Source: Marinospirillum minutulum DSM 6287 (GTDB taxonomy: Bacteria; Pseudomonadota; Gammaproteobacteria; Pseudomonadales; Halomonadaceae). From it: 64,000 nucleotides of DNA. Both the position numbers and the translations under genes were made by a program. Numbering within the stretch: the stretch's first letter is position 1; each line of letters opens with the position of its first letter. The stretch is from contig NZ_KE383818.1 of the NCBI RefSeq assembly GCF_000422325.1, positions 186,001 through 250,000 of the forward strand. The letters are read 5' to 3'. The notes beneath the pieces are model-generated. The model was not told the DNA's origin and made no database searches. It saw only the letters and a list, made by a program, of their open reading frames with translations. This document shows, in pieces, positions 9,136 to 16,436 of this stretch.

Positions 9136-9437
9136 TGATAATAACCAGTAATAATAAAATATGAATAGTATGTTTTTGTGTTAGCAAGCTTTTGTAGATT
9201 AATCAGCTAAGCTAGGTTAATTAGCGGTAAGTAGGTGATATAAATCAAGTTTTATAAGCAGTTTAACAAGCTGGTTTTTCTGCTAATACTTTAGTCTAGT
9301 AATAACCTAGCAGGTGATTGACAAGGCATAAATAAGCATGAGAGTCTGCATCTCAGCGGTTAGGGATAACCCAAAGCCGCAGCTTGAACCTAAAACTATA
9401 GTTTTCGATTTAATAATAAATAAAAGGTAAAAACGCT
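9136..9437. other. intergenic region, porin promoter area
   Basis: 302 bases of AT-rich DNA. It holds an FNR-like box (9235-9248) and a TTGACA hexamer at 9318-9323 with no good -10 element at the right distance, then GC-richer leader sequence from about 9340 and an AAAAGG ribosome site. I see no coding sequence. Confidence 0.5.
9235..9248. promoter_or_regulatory. FNR/Anr-like binding site upstream of the porin gene
   Basis: GTGATATAAATCAA matches the FNR consensus TTGAT-N4-ATCAA at nine of ten specified positions. An FNR protein with an intact sensor and recognition helix is encoded at 62002-62784. The site is about 190 bases before the porin start, so the promoter would have to lie well upstream of the gene. 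Confidence 0.5.
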
Positions 9438-10430
9438 ATGAAATTGCGCCATAAAATTGCAGGTACCCTTGCACTACCCCTAGCCCTAGCGATCGCTTCT
9501 ACTGCTAATGCAGCAACAGTTTATGATGATGAAAAACAAACCCTAAAAATTGGCGGTTTTGTTGCGGCGCAAGCTTATTGGGAAATGCCAGATGCTGGTG
9601 AAGTTAACTACGGCATGGATTTAGGTACTTCGCGCCTAAATGTAACTCATACTAGCAAAACCTCTGCTGGTGATATTACTTTTATGTACGAGCAGAATAT
9701 TGCTAACAACACTTTACGTCATGCGGTAATCATGTACGACGGTTGGGTTGCAGGTCAAACTTGGTCTATGTTTGCTAACCTTAACGGCCTAGGTGAAACC
9801 CTAGATGCTAACGGTAATGCCATTACTTCTTCTTGGGCGTCTCGTAGAGCCATGCTAGGTAAGAACTTTAGCCTAGGTGAGGGTATGTCAGTTGGTGTCG
9901 CGTTTGAAGAAAAGGGTGATAATGCTGGTAATCCAGGTAATGCTAGCCCTATGCCCGACCTTACTGCTAACTTTAAAGCTAAGGTTGGCGGAGTAGGTTT
10001 ATTTGCTGCGGCTCAGCTATACCAGGTTAATGATGCAACTGATCCAAAAGCTTCCGAAGGTAAAGCCCGTTTCACAGCTAGTGCTGCGGTACCCATCGCT
10101 GACGTGGTGACTGTTAAAGCAGCGTTAACTTCTGATACAGATAAATATAATGCAGTTTCTGTATCGGGTCAGTTTAAAATCACTGATCAAGTCCGTACTA
10201 ACCTAGTTGTTGAGAGTTATATGGATGATGGTAAAGACAAAGATTACACCCAGGTTTGGGTAAACGCTATTTACCGTATGCAGTCTGGCCTAGAGTGGGG
10301 TGCAGAAGTTCAAATGGTAAGTGGAGATACTGCTACTGGTGGCGGTGCTGCAGTTGTCTCCCCTGCTGCTGGTGCAGGTGTGGTAGATGGTGATATGGCT
10401 TTCCGTTTACAAGCTAAATACGCTTTCTAA
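9438..10430 (+). CDS. outer-membrane porin (DcaP-like)
   Basis: 330 residues. A signal peptide (about 1-25, ending ANA) is followed by a barrel opening with LKIGGFVAAQAYWEM and a terminal Phe (RLQAKYAF). The stretch GQTWSMFANL resembles DcaP-type trimeric porins, which pass small organic acids and peptides. Strands alternate throughout. It is transcribed alone and followed by a strong terminator. It is not closely similar to the second porin at 18477-19478. Substrate cannot be told from sequence. Confidence 0.82.
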   Translation: MKLRHKIAGTLALPLALAIASTANAATVYDDEKQTLKIGGFVAAQAYWEMPDAGEVNYGMDLGTSRLNVTHTSKTSAGDITFMYEQNIANNTLRHAVIMYDGWVAGQTWSMFANLNGLGETLDANGNAITSSWASRRAMLGKNFSLGEGMSVGVAFEEKGDNAGNPGNASPMPDLTANFKAKVGGVGLFAAAQLYQVNDATDPKASEGKARFTASAAVPIADVVTVKAALTSDTDKYNAVSVSGQFKITDQVRTNLVVESYMDDGKDKDYTQVWVNAIYRMQSGLEWGAEVQMVSGDTATGGGAAVVSPAAGAGVVDGDMAFRLQAKYAF

Positions 10431-10446
10431 GTATTGGTTTAAACCG

Positions 10447-10570
10447 GTAGCTTTCGCCTAGCGTTAGTAACACAACCCCCGACTTGCAAAAGCCGGGGGT
10501 TTTATTTCACCTAAAATGTAGACCAACCCTTTGTAGATCACCCCTTGTAGGTCGGGCTTTAGCCCGACAA
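10447..10570 (+). repeat. 124-bp direct repeat, copy 1 (contains the porin terminator)
   Basis: Nearly identical to 10635-10758, offset by 188 bases, with only a couple of substitutions. The unit contains the terminator hairpin, a short spacer and a palindromic A repeat. ORFs that appear across this tandem copy are translations of repeat DNA, not genes. Confidence 0.9.
10472..10505 (+). terminator. porin terminator
   Basis: A stem ACCCCCGAC / GCCGGGGGT with the loop TTGCAAAA (one imperfect pair), followed by TTTTATTT, lies about 45 bases after the porin stop. A second copy lies at 10660-10693 in the duplicated segment. Confidence 0.85.
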
Positions 10571-10601
10571 GGTTTTATATTTATCCGTGTAATCCGTGGC
10601 T
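10545..10601. repeat. A repeat plus B repeat
   Basis: A: palindrome TTGTAGGTCGGGCTTTAG followed by CCCGACAAG. B: TTTATCCGTGTAATCCGTGGC (one base over 20 when written whole; core ATCCGTGTAATCCGTGGC). First members of the two repeat families that mark the accessory island. Confidence 0.85.
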
Positions 10602-10634
10602 TCAAATGTAGGCCGTCTTTTAGGTCGGGCTTTA

Positions 10635-10758
10635 GTAGCTTTCGCCTAGCCTTAGAAACACAACCCCCGACTTGCAAAAGCCGGGGGTTTTATTTCACCT
10701 AAAATGTAGACCAACCCTTTGTAGATCACCCCTTGTAGGTCGGGCTTTAGCCCGACAA
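10635..10758 (+). repeat. 124-bp direct repeat, copy 2
   Basis: Second copy of the segment at 10447-10570, including a duplicate of the porin terminator. It is preceded by a partial A repeat and followed by further A and B copies up to about 10925. Confidence 0.9.
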
Positions 10759-10767
10759 TTACCCCCC

Positions 10768-10925
10768 CTATCTATCCGTGCAATCCGTGGCTTCAAATGT
10801 AGGCCGTCTTTTAGGGCGACAATCCCCCTACCCCTATTTATCCGTGTAATCCATGGCTTCAAATGTAGGCCGACCCTTATCTATTCCGTAGGTCGTCCCT
10901 TTAGGGCGACAAGGTTTTGTAGATA
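10768..10925. repeat. further B and A repeat copies
   Basis: B-type cores near 10776-10792 and 10840-10857, each followed by a shortened A half-site (TAGGCCGTC...TTAGGGCGACAA). The copies are degenerate and tandem, consistent with repeated local duplication after the porin gene. Confidence 0.75.
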
Positions 10926-10930
10926 TCGAA

Positions 10931-11080
10931 GCCTCAGGTCTTGGTTTTTCAGGACGCTGTGAATACTTCTGACCGCCAAGGATGGCGGAAATGCAGTTTT
11001 TGCAGGAGCAAAAAACTGCCCTGTAAGCTCAACTGCTGCATCCTTGCAGCAGAAGCCTGAAAACCACAAGCCCCTGATGC
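10931..11080. repeat. 150-bp multi-hairpin palindromic element
   Basis: Outer arms 10931-10953 and 11056-11080 pair imperfectly (about 20 pairs). Inside are three hairpins: CCGCC/GGCGG (10973-10988), a 9-bp stem GCAGTTTTT/AAAAACTGC (10993-11019) and an 8-bp stem CTGCTGCA/TGCAGCAG (11033-11052). There is no open reading frame of note. It resembles the intergenic palindromic elements scattered in gammaproteobacterial genomes, or a small non-autonomous mobile element. Confidence 0.6.
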
Positions 11081-11109
11081 TAAGATTTAGCTGCACCAAA
11101 ATTGTAGAT

Positions 11110-11197
11110 TTGTAGGTCGGCCTTCAGGCCGACAAGTTGGGCTAAAGCCGCAACCTACAAAACATGCCTCCGTGTTTATCCGTGTAATCCGTGGTTA
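11110..11197. repeat. A repeat followed by B repeat
   Basis: A (11110-11160) is a double hairpin: GTCGGCCTTCAGGCCGAC, then GTTGGGCTAAAGCC, closed by the outer arms TTGTAGGT / ACCTACAA. B (11167-11197) has the core TTTATCCGTGTAATCCGTGG. This is the fullest form of the A-B pair and opens the cassette-like part of the island. Confidence 0.88.
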
Positions 11198-11370
11198 GAG
11201 CCTGTGCTTTCTTGCGACATCACACCACCTGTATAATTAATGAAATAAGTTTGAAAACCAAAGCATCCACTAGTTCATATCTAACTAACTTAGGGCTAGG
11301 GTTTAATAAAAACTAGCTACTTGTTGGTATTTGTTAGGTAGTGTATATTTAATTGTAGCTGAGGTTGATT
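11198..11370. other. AT-rich intergenic region
   Basis: No gene or repeat recognised. It probably holds the former promoter of the antitoxin remnant that starts at 11371. Confidence 0.4.
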
Positions 11371-11454
11371 ATGGTTAATCAAGTTGATTTGCCTGTATTT
11401 GATAAAGCAGGTTACCTAGAAAGTAAAGAAGATATTGCTGTCTATTTAAATTAA
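11371..11454 (+). pseudogene. N-terminal remnant of a HigA-like addiction-module antidote
   Basis: A 27-codon ORF (MVNQVDLPVFDKAGYLES..., ending DIAVYLN). It resembles the first part of the complete antidote at 15913-16212 (...RFDMADYLDSEEAIAEYLS), aligning at the D-x-A-x-YL-x-S and IA-x-YL positions. It stops with TAA before the helix-turn-helix, and the toxin partner is absent. It is best read as the stub of a lost toxin-antitoxin pair. Confidence 0.5.
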
Positions 11455-11563
11455 ATACTCAAAAAAATATGGTTTGTTACTAGTAAGTAAGTACTCTTCG
11501 TGTATTTTTGGGTGTGATCCAGGCTGTATATAATTAATTACTAAAATACAAAAGGGATATCCT

Positions 11564-12205
11564 ATGTTTAAAAATCTCGATTTAATTTTGAAGGCTGAAG
11601 TTCCTCTAATTGGGGTTGGAGTAGTTGTTATGATAATTTTATCCAATTTAAGTTATTTTATTTTTTATATTATAAATATAGATAATGTAAGGATTAAAAA
11701 ATTAAAGGAAGCACTGGAAGGTGGTCATGTTAAGGGGCTGACTAAGTGCTGCTTTGAAGATAAGTTGGAAACGGAGTACTTTAAAGATGCCTTTGGAGTA
11801 AGCCTTGGAAAGTATGGGAGAGAAGAACTCATTAAGGCTCATACTCATGCTAGCACCAATGAAGAAGTAACATTTTTGAGTTTTATAAAAGCACTTCCGC
11901 ATATTAGCTACAAAAAAGGAAAGCTTGTCATTGAAATTTCATTATTTAATAATTTTTATTATTATTTTCATTTGTTAGGCGGAATACTTCTTGCTGTCTT
12001 TGGAATATTCTTAGTTTTAGTGCCTGTAATAACTAACTCATATGATCTAAATAGCTTGTTTTTTTATTTATTGATTGGGATGTTTTTTATGCTTGCAGCA
12101 GGATTTATGGTCAAGCAAACATCTTCTGTTTATTCGGCTAGATTGGTTAGACCGTATCTTTTGCGATACAATCATGACAAAGAATTGAAATTGATTGAAG
12201 GGTAA
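11564..12205 (+). CDS. AT-rich integral membrane protein of unknown function
   Basis: 213 residues; family not recognised. Hydrophobic helices at about 14-38, 126-149 and 160-182 flank a soluble, charged middle part (about 40-125). The gene is visibly more AT-rich than the flanking core genes, consistent with recent acquisition. It lies between an antitoxin stub and a truncated XRE antitoxin inside one repeat-bounded unit. An AAAGGGA ribosome site precedes the ATG. A toxin, immunity or phage-exclusion role is possible but unsupported by motifs. Confidence 0.6.
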   Translation: MFKNLDLILKAEVPLIGVGVVVMIILSNLSYFIFYIINIDNVRIKKLKEALEGGHVKGLTKCCFEDKLETEYFKDAFGVSLGKYGREELIKAHTHASTNEEVTFLSFIKALPHISYKKGKLVIEISLFNNFYYYFHLLGGILLAVFGIFLVLVPVITNSYDLNSLFFYLLIGMFFMLAAGFMVKQTSSVYSARLVRPYLLRYNHDKELKLIEG

Positions 12206-12221
12206 ATAATCAGTAAATTAA

Positions 12222-12497
12222 ATGCTGGTGAGCGTACAACAGATGGATGAAATTATTAAAGGTGAGCGTGCGCCTTCTCGTGAGTTTCATATTGACGCTA
12301 TTGAAGTTAAGGGTATTCGCAAAGCAACTGGATTAACTCAGGATGCTTTTGCCCGACATATTGGGATTGAAGTGGCTACGCTGCGCAACTGGGAGCAGGG
12401 GCGACGCGAGCCAACGGGTCCAGCTAAGGCACTGTTAACTGCACTTAAAATTGACCTCAAGCTCGTGATACAAGCACTGATGCCTACTAGAGGATAA
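12222..12497 (+). CDS. truncated XRE-family antitoxin (copy of the 16756-17052 gene)
   Basis: 91 residues. From the VQQMDEII segment on, it is almost identical in DNA and protein to the antitoxin at 16756-17052, including the helix-turn-helix (TGLTQDAFARHIGIEVATLR). It lacks the first residues of that protein (MSIFFDELLE), has no clear ribosome site, and no HigB2-like toxin gene precedes it; the upstream neighbour is an unrelated membrane protein. It is likely a decaying duplicate, though the DNA-binding core could still be made and might cross-regulate the intact pair. Confidence 0.55.
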   Translation: MLVSVQQMDEIIKGERAPSREFHIDAIEVKGIRKATGLTQDAFARHIGIEVATLRNWEQGRREPTGPAKALLTALKIDLKLVIQALMPTRG

Positions 12498-12532
12498 TAT
12501 CTAACATGCTAAACCCTAGCTTCGGGCTACCT

Positions 12533-12630
12533 TTGTAGATTTTTTAGGTCAGCTTTTAGGCTGACTTTTGTTGGCCTAAAGCCGCAACCTACAAAACCCT
12601 TCCGTGTTTATCCGTGCAATCCGTGGCTTA
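12533..12630. repeat. A repeat followed by B repeat
   Basis: A-type copy with variant arms (TTAGGTCAGCTTTTAGGCTGAC, i.e. the compensating change GTCAG/CTGAC; then GGCCTAAAGCC and ACCTACAA), followed by B (TATCCGTGCAATCCGTGGC). The compensating arm change shows that the hairpin itself is conserved. Confidence 0.85.
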
Positions 12631-12705
12631 GCTTTTCTCCTTCCTAGCGAAAACCCCACCCAGCTGCTAAGTTTAACTAACACAAAACACTGGGAGGGAA
12701 CCTTA

Positions 12706-13665
12706 ATGAACGATAACAACCCAAGCCAACAACCAGCAGCTAGAACAGACCACGACAGCCCTTGGAAAGTAGCTTTACAAAAATATTTTAAAGAATTCCT
12801 ACAGCTACTATTTACCGACATTCACGACAAAATAGACTGGACTAAAGAACACAGCTTTTTAGATAAAGAACTGCAACAAATTACCGCCGATGCCCAAGTA
12901 GGCCGCCGTTATGCTGACCAACTCATCAAAGTTTATGCCAAAGACGGCAGTGAAGAATGGGTGCTAATTCACATTGAAGTGCAAGGCAGCAGCGAAAAAG
13001 CATTTGCGGAACGAATGCACACTTATTGGTCACGCATTAAAGACCGCCACAAAATGAAAGTTTTAAGCCTGGCAGTATTAGCCGACACTAACCGCAATTA
13101 CTTGCCAGACACCTTTAACTTCCACCACTGGGGGCTTAAACTAGTATTTTCATACCCAATAGCCAAGCTAATTGACTGGGAAGCCAACTGGCAAGCCCTA
13201 GAAACCAGTGACAATATTTTTTCCCATGTGGTCATGGCACAAATTAAAGCCAAACGTGTCAAAGACAGTGAGCTATTATTAAGCAGTAAAGTAGGTTTAA
13301 TCCGCAGCCTTTTTGAACGTGGTTATAGCAAAGAACAAGTTGTAGAATTATTTAACATCTTAGATTGGATGATAAAACTGCCAGCACCACTCGAGTTAGA
13401 GTTTAAAACCTTGGTAGACCAAATCCAAGAGGAGAAGAAAATGCCTTACATTAATACATTCGACCGCTTAGCAATTCAACATGGCCGACAAGAAGGACTT
13501 CAAGAAGGCCGTCAAGAAGGCCGTCAAGAAGCAGAAGAACGTGCTTTACAAGAAAAGCTCACTTCTGCTCGCCAACTGTTATCACTCGGTGTACTTAACG
13601 AAGAGCAAATAGCTGAAGTATTAAACCTACCACTAGAGAAAGTTACCCAGTTAGCTAGTGAGTAA
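12706..13665 (+). CDS. Rpn-family PD-(D/E)XK nuclease-fold protein, copy 1
   Basis: 319 residues from the ATG at 12706, which follows a GGGAGGGAA ribosome site; an upstream in-frame start is not supported. The N-terminal half has the PD-(D/E)XK-type core, with an acidic residue in DAQVGRRYADQL and the E-x-Q strand in VLIHIEVQG (about residues 92-100). This is the fold of Rpn (recombination-promoting nuclease, 'transposase-like') proteins. The C-terminal part has glutamine/glycine repeats (QEGLQEGRQEGRQE) and a helical tail. About 95% identical to the copy at 14476. Rpn proteins are small, patchily distributed DNA endonucleases linked to phage defence and recombination; the role here is inferred. 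Confidence 0.82.
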   Translation: MNDNNPSQQPAARTDHDSPWKVALQKYFKEFLQLLFTDIHDKIDWTKEHSFLDKELQQITADAQVGRRYADQLIKVYAKDGSEEWVLIHIEVQGSSEKAFAERMHTYWSRIKDRHKMKVLSLAVLADTNRNYLPDTFNFHHWGLKLVFSYPIAKLIDWEANWQALETSDNIFSHVVMAQIKAKRVKDSELLLSSKVGLIRSLFERGYSKEQVVELFNILDWMIKLPAPLELEFKTLVDQIQEEKKMPYINTFDRLAIQHGRQEGLQEGRQEGRQEAEERALQEKLTSARQLLSLGVLNEEQIAEVLNLPLEKVTQLASE

Positions 13666-13688
13666 CGAAGCTTACTTAACAAAAAAAT

Positions 13689-13765
13689 GTAGGTCGACCC
13701 TTCAGGGAGACAAGTTGGGCTAAAGCCCAACCTACAAACCACCCATCGTATAATCCGCGGCTAAC
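13689..13765. repeat. A repeat plus degenerate B repeat
   Basis: A at 13689-13737 (GTAGGTCGAC..., GTTGGGCTAAAGCCCAAC, ACCTACAA) and a worn B at 13741-13765 (CGTATAATCCGCGGCTAAC). It separates Rpn copy 1 from the first brnTA pair. Confidence 0.8.
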
Positions 13766-13767
13766 AA

Positions 13768-13839
13768 TTTAAAATGCTTCTTTGTCAACCAAAGATAAAA
13801 CAGGCTATCCTATACTTAAATAAAAGCTGGGTAAGGCTA
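13768..13839 (+). promoter_or_regulatory. conserved leader/operator of brnTA pair 1
   Basis: This segment is nearly identical to 17683-17750 in front of the second brnTA pair, although the coding sequences that follow differ strongly. It contains the inverted repeat CTTTG-TCAAC-CAAAG and an AT-rich TATACTTAAAT stretch. BrnA antitoxins repress their own promoter, so a shared operator is plausible. Confidence 0.6.
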
Positions 13840-14124
13840 ATGAGATTTGAATGGGATGAACAAAAAAACAAAATAAACATTGAGAAGCACGGTGTTAGCT
13901 TTAAGCAAGCTGTAGAAGTTTTTGATGACCCCTTGCATCTTGCATTGCTTGATTACCGTTATAGTTATTTTGAAGAGCGTTGGATTACGATAGGTAATAC
14001 AGTGAACCAAAAGCTCTTAGTTGTGGCCAACCTGTTTTTTACAGAAGAAGGTGAAGAAGTGATAAGAATTATTTCTGCACGAAAAGCCACAGTGTTAGAG
14101 AGGAAACAGTATGAAAAATCTTGA
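13840..14124 (+). CDS. brnT: BrnT-family toxin, pair 1
   Basis: 94 residues from the ATG at 13840, which has a TAAGG ribosome site. BrnT signature: FEWDEQKNKINIEKHGVSF at residues 2-20, then AVEVFDD and the C-terminal strand VIRIISARKA. BrnT is a RelE-fold ribonuclease that stops translation and is held inactive by BrnA. It overlaps the BrnA gene by 14 bases, the normal toxin-first order for this family. Length matches the family. Confidence 0.88.
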   Translation: MRFEWDEQKNKINIEKHGVSFKQAVEVFDDPLHLALLDYRYSYFEERWITIGNTVNQKLLVVANLFFTEEGEEVIRIISARKATVLERKQYEKS

Positions 14125-14347
14125 CCAGCATATTGGTGTAGAAGACTTTGAGCTAGAAGATGAATATGATTTTTCTGAAGCTGTTCGAGGACGTTTTTAC
14201 AAGCCTCATAAAGTAGAAGCTACTTTAAATTTAGACAATGATATTTTTCTCTTCTTGAAGAAAAAAGCAGCTGAAGAACACTTAGATTTTCATTCGTTAG
14301 TAAACCACTTGTTAAGAAAAAGCCTTAGAAAACCCTCTGCATCATAA
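14111..14347 (+). CDS. brnA: BrnA-family antitoxin, pair 1
   Basis: 78 residues. A toxin-wrapping N-terminal region (EYDFSEAVRGRFYKPHK) is followed by a ribbon-helix-helix domain (VEATLNLDNDIFLFLKKKAAEEHLDFHSLVNHLLRKSL). It neutralises BrnT and, with it, represses the operon. The start codon lies inside brnT (14-base overlap), so translation is coupled. Confidence 0.85.
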   Translation: MKNLDQHIGVEDFELEDEYDFSEAVRGRFYKPHKVEATLNLDNDIFLFLKKKAAEEHLDFHSLVNHLLRKSLRKPSAS

Positions 14348-14362
14348 TGTTTGAGTCTTAAT

Positions 14363-14393
14363 CCCTATTTATCCGTACCAATCCGTGGCTTAG
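14363..14393. repeat. B repeat
   Basis: TTTATCCGTACCAATCCGTGGC, a B copy without an adjacent A repeat (core ATCCG...AATCCGTGGC). It lies between brnTA pair 1 and Rpn copy 2. Confidence 0.78.
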
Positions 14394-14475
14394 CTTTTGC
14401 CCTTACCTCTTACCTAGCGAAAACCCCACCCAGCTGCTAAGTTTAACTAACACAAAACACTGGGAGGGAACCTTA

Positions 14476-15423
14476 ATGAACGACAACAACCCAAGCCAAC
14501 AACCAGCAACTAGAGCCGACCAAGATAGCCCTTGGAAAGTAGCTTTACAAAAATATTTTAAAGAATTCCTACAGCTATTATTTACCGACATTCACGACAA
14601 AATAGACTGGACTAAAGAGCACAGCTTTTTAGATAAAGAACTGCAACAAATTACCGCCGATGCCCAAGTAGGCCGCCGTTATGCCGACCAACTCATCAAG
14701 GTTTATGCCAAAGACGGTAGCGAAGAATGGGTGCTAATTCACATTGAAGTGCAAGGCAGCACCGAAAAAGCATTTGCCGAACGAATGCTAACCTATTGGT
14801 CACGTATTAAAGACCGCCACAAAATGAAAGTTTTAAGCCTGGCAGTATTAGCCGACACTAACCGCAATTACTTGCCAGACACCTTTAACTTCCACCACTG
14901 GGGGCTTAAACTAGTATTTTCTTACCCAATAGCCAAGCTAATTGACTGGGAAGCCAACTGGCAAGCCTTAGAAACCAGTGACAATATTTTTGCTCATGTG
15001 GTTATGGCACAAATTAAAGCCAAACGTGTCAAAGACAGTGAGCTATTATTAAGCAGTAAAGTAGGTTTAATCCGCAGGCTTTTTGAACGTGGTTATAGCA
15101 AAGAACAAGTTGTAGAATTATTTAACATCTTAGATTGGATGATTAAACTACCCGCACCACTCGAGTTAGAGTTTAAAACCTTGGTAGACCAAATCCAAGA
15201 GGAGAAGAAAATGCCTTATATTAATACATTCGAACGTTTAGCACGCCAAGAAGGGCTTCAGGAAGGCCGACAAGAAGGCCGTCAAGAAGCAGAAGAACGT
15301 GCTTTACAAGAAAAACTCGCTTCTGCTCGCCAACTGTTATCACTCGGTGTACTTAACGAAGAGCAAATAGCTGAAGTGTTAAACCTACCACTAGAGAAAG
15401 TTACCCAGCTAGCTAGTGAGTAA
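14476..15423 (+). CDS. Rpn-family PD-(D/E)XK nuclease-fold protein, copy 2
   Basis: 315 residues. Differs from copy 1 by roughly a dozen substitutions and by four fewer residues in the QEG repeat region. The shared DNA extends about 60 bases upstream, including the GGGAGGGAA ribosome site, and past the stop codon, so the whole transcription unit was duplicated. The nuclease-fold residues (VLIHIEVQG) are unchanged, and substitutions leave both copies open, suggesting that both are or were recently under selection. Confidence 0.82.
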   Translation: MNDNNPSQQPATRADQDSPWKVALQKYFKEFLQLLFTDIHDKIDWTKEHSFLDKELQQITADAQVGRRYADQLIKVYAKDGSEEWVLIHIEVQGSTEKAFAERMLTYWSRIKDRHKMKVLSLAVLADTNRNYLPDTFNFHHWGLKLVFSYPIAKLIDWEANWQALETSDNIFAHVVMAQIKAKRVKDSELLLSSKVGLIRRLFERGYSKEQVVELFNILDWMIKLPAPLELEFKTLVDQIQEEKKMPYINTFERLARQEGLQEGRQEGRQEAEERALQEKLASARQLLSLGVLNEEQIAEVLNLPLEKVTQLASE

Positions 15424-15446
15424 CGAAGCTTACTTAACAAAAAAAT

Positions 15447-15544
15447 GTAGGTCGACCCCCTAGGTTGGCCTTCAGGCCGACAAGTTGGGCTAAAGCCCAA
15501 CCTACAAAACATACCTCCGTGTTTATCCATGTAATCCGTGGCTA
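15447..15544. repeat. A repeat followed by B repeat
   Basis: A at 15447-15507 (GTAGGTCGACC, GGCCTTCAGGCC, GTTGGGCTAAAGCCCAAC, ACCTACAA), B at 15514-15544 (TTTATCCATGTAATCCGTGG). It separates Rpn copy 2 from the RelE/HigA-type pair. Confidence 0.85.
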
Positions 15545-15613
15545 ATTCAAAATCACTTCACAGCCAGTAGCTTAAAGGCTACAATCGAAATATAGCTTTT
15601 TAGGTTACTTACT

Positions 15614-15916
15614 ATGTATCAAATTTTACTAACAGATAATTTTGTTAAATGGCTAGACAACCTAAGAGACCCAACTACTAAACGTCGCCTTGCACGCCGT
15701 TTAGAAAAAGCAGAACAAGGTAATCTTGGTGATGTTAAACCTATTGGAGAAAATGTAAGTGAGATGCGAGAGCATTTTGGTCCAATTTGGCGTAGGTATT
15801 ATTTACCAAGAGGCGATACGCTTGTTGTCATGCTCGGTGGTGGCGATAAATCCTCCCAAAAGAAAGACATTAAGCTTTCCATTGAGCTGGCGAAGCAGAT
15901 AGAGGACACATTGTGA
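15614..15916 (+). CDS. RelE/ParE-superfamily addiction-module toxin
   Basis: 100 residues, the usual length for the 'putative addiction module killer protein' group. Motifs: FVKWLDNLRDPTTKRRLARRLEKAEQG at the N-terminus, the central VSEMREHFGPIWRRYY, and DTLVVMLGGGDKSSQKKDI near the C-terminus. The RelE fold cleaves mRNA on the ribosome. The stop codon overlaps the GTG start of the antidote (GTGA), so the pair is translationally coupled. Confidence 0.87.
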   Translation: MYQILLTDNFVKWLDNLRDPTTKRRLARRLEKAEQGNLGDVKPIGENVSEMREHFGPIWRRYYLPRGDTLVVMLGGGDKSSQKKDIKLSIELAKQIEDTL

Positions 15917-16212
15917 TTAAATTAAATGAACTAAAACGCTTTGATATGGCTGATTACTTAGATAGTGAAGAAGCAATTGCAGAATACCTAAGCATTGTAA
16001 TTAATGAAGATGACCCAGCCGCATTTATTCAAGCTCTGGGAACTGTTGCCCGTGCACGCAGCATGGCAGATATTGCACAAAAAACAGGCTTGAATCGTGA
16101 AAGCTTATATAAAGCATTATCAGGGGAGTCTAGCCCACGTTTCTCCACTATCAATAAAGTAATGAATGCTATAGGACTAAAAATAGCGGTATTGCCAGCA
16201 GAAGAAGCCTAA
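15913..16212 (+). CDS. HigA-like addiction-module antidote (XRE helix-turn-helix)
   Basis: 99 residues. N-terminal toxin-binding part (FDMADYLDSEEAIAEYLS), then an XRE-type helix-turn-helix (SMADIAQKTGLNRESLYKAL, about residues 52-72) and the usual GLKIAVLP ending. It starts with GTG inside the toxin stop codon. It neutralises the toxin at 15614 and should repress the pair. The stub at 11371-11454 is a relic of a related antidote. Confidence 0.87.
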   Translation: MIKLNELKRFDMADYLDSEEAIAEYLSIVINEDDPAAFIQALGTVARARSMADIAQKTGLNRESLYKALSGESSPRFSTINKVMNAIGLKIAVLPAEEA

Positions 16213-16233
16213 AGAGGCAACTTGCAAAACATA

Positions 16234-16370
16234 CCTCCGTGTTTATCCGTGCAATCCGTGGCTAACAAAACCTAGGCCTTCCCTGTAGGCCGTCCCTTTA
16301 GGGCGACAATTAATTAATATCATAGGTCGACCCTTCAGGCCGACAAGTTGGGCTAAAGCCGCAACCTCCT
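16234..16370. repeat. B repeat followed by two A-type repeats
   Basis: B at 16234-16265 (TTTATCCGTGCAATCCGTGG), a short A at 16284-16310 (TAGGCCGTCCCTTTAGGGCGAC) and a full A at 16322-16370 (AGGTCGACCCTTCAGGCCGAC, GTTGGGCTAAAGCCGC). The order is reversed relative to other junctions. Confidence 0.82.
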
Positions 16371-16401
16371 AAACTACCCATCTTTATAAGTTTGTACACT
16401 G

Positions 16402-16430
16402 TTGCAGTAAGTACGCCATTGGCGCATAAT
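16402..16430 (+). promoter_or_regulatory. possible promoter of the HigB2/antitoxin pair
   Basis: TTGCAG (16402-16407) and CATAAT (16425-16430) are 17 bases apart. Transcription would start at about the toxin ATG (16437), i.e. a leaderless or nearly leaderless message; no ribosome site precedes that ATG. Confidence 0.35.
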
Positions 16431-16436
16431 TTACCT

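Noticed and set aside
9318-9345. A sigma-70 promoter from TTGACA at 9318 for the porin.
   Set aside because: No acceptable -10 hexamer lies 16-18 bases downstream.
10484-11099. Several ORFs of 70-95 codons after the first porin.
   Set aside because: They are translations of the tandem repeat block and the palindromic element; two of them share the same sequence because the DNA is duplicated. No ribosome sites and no protein-like pattern.
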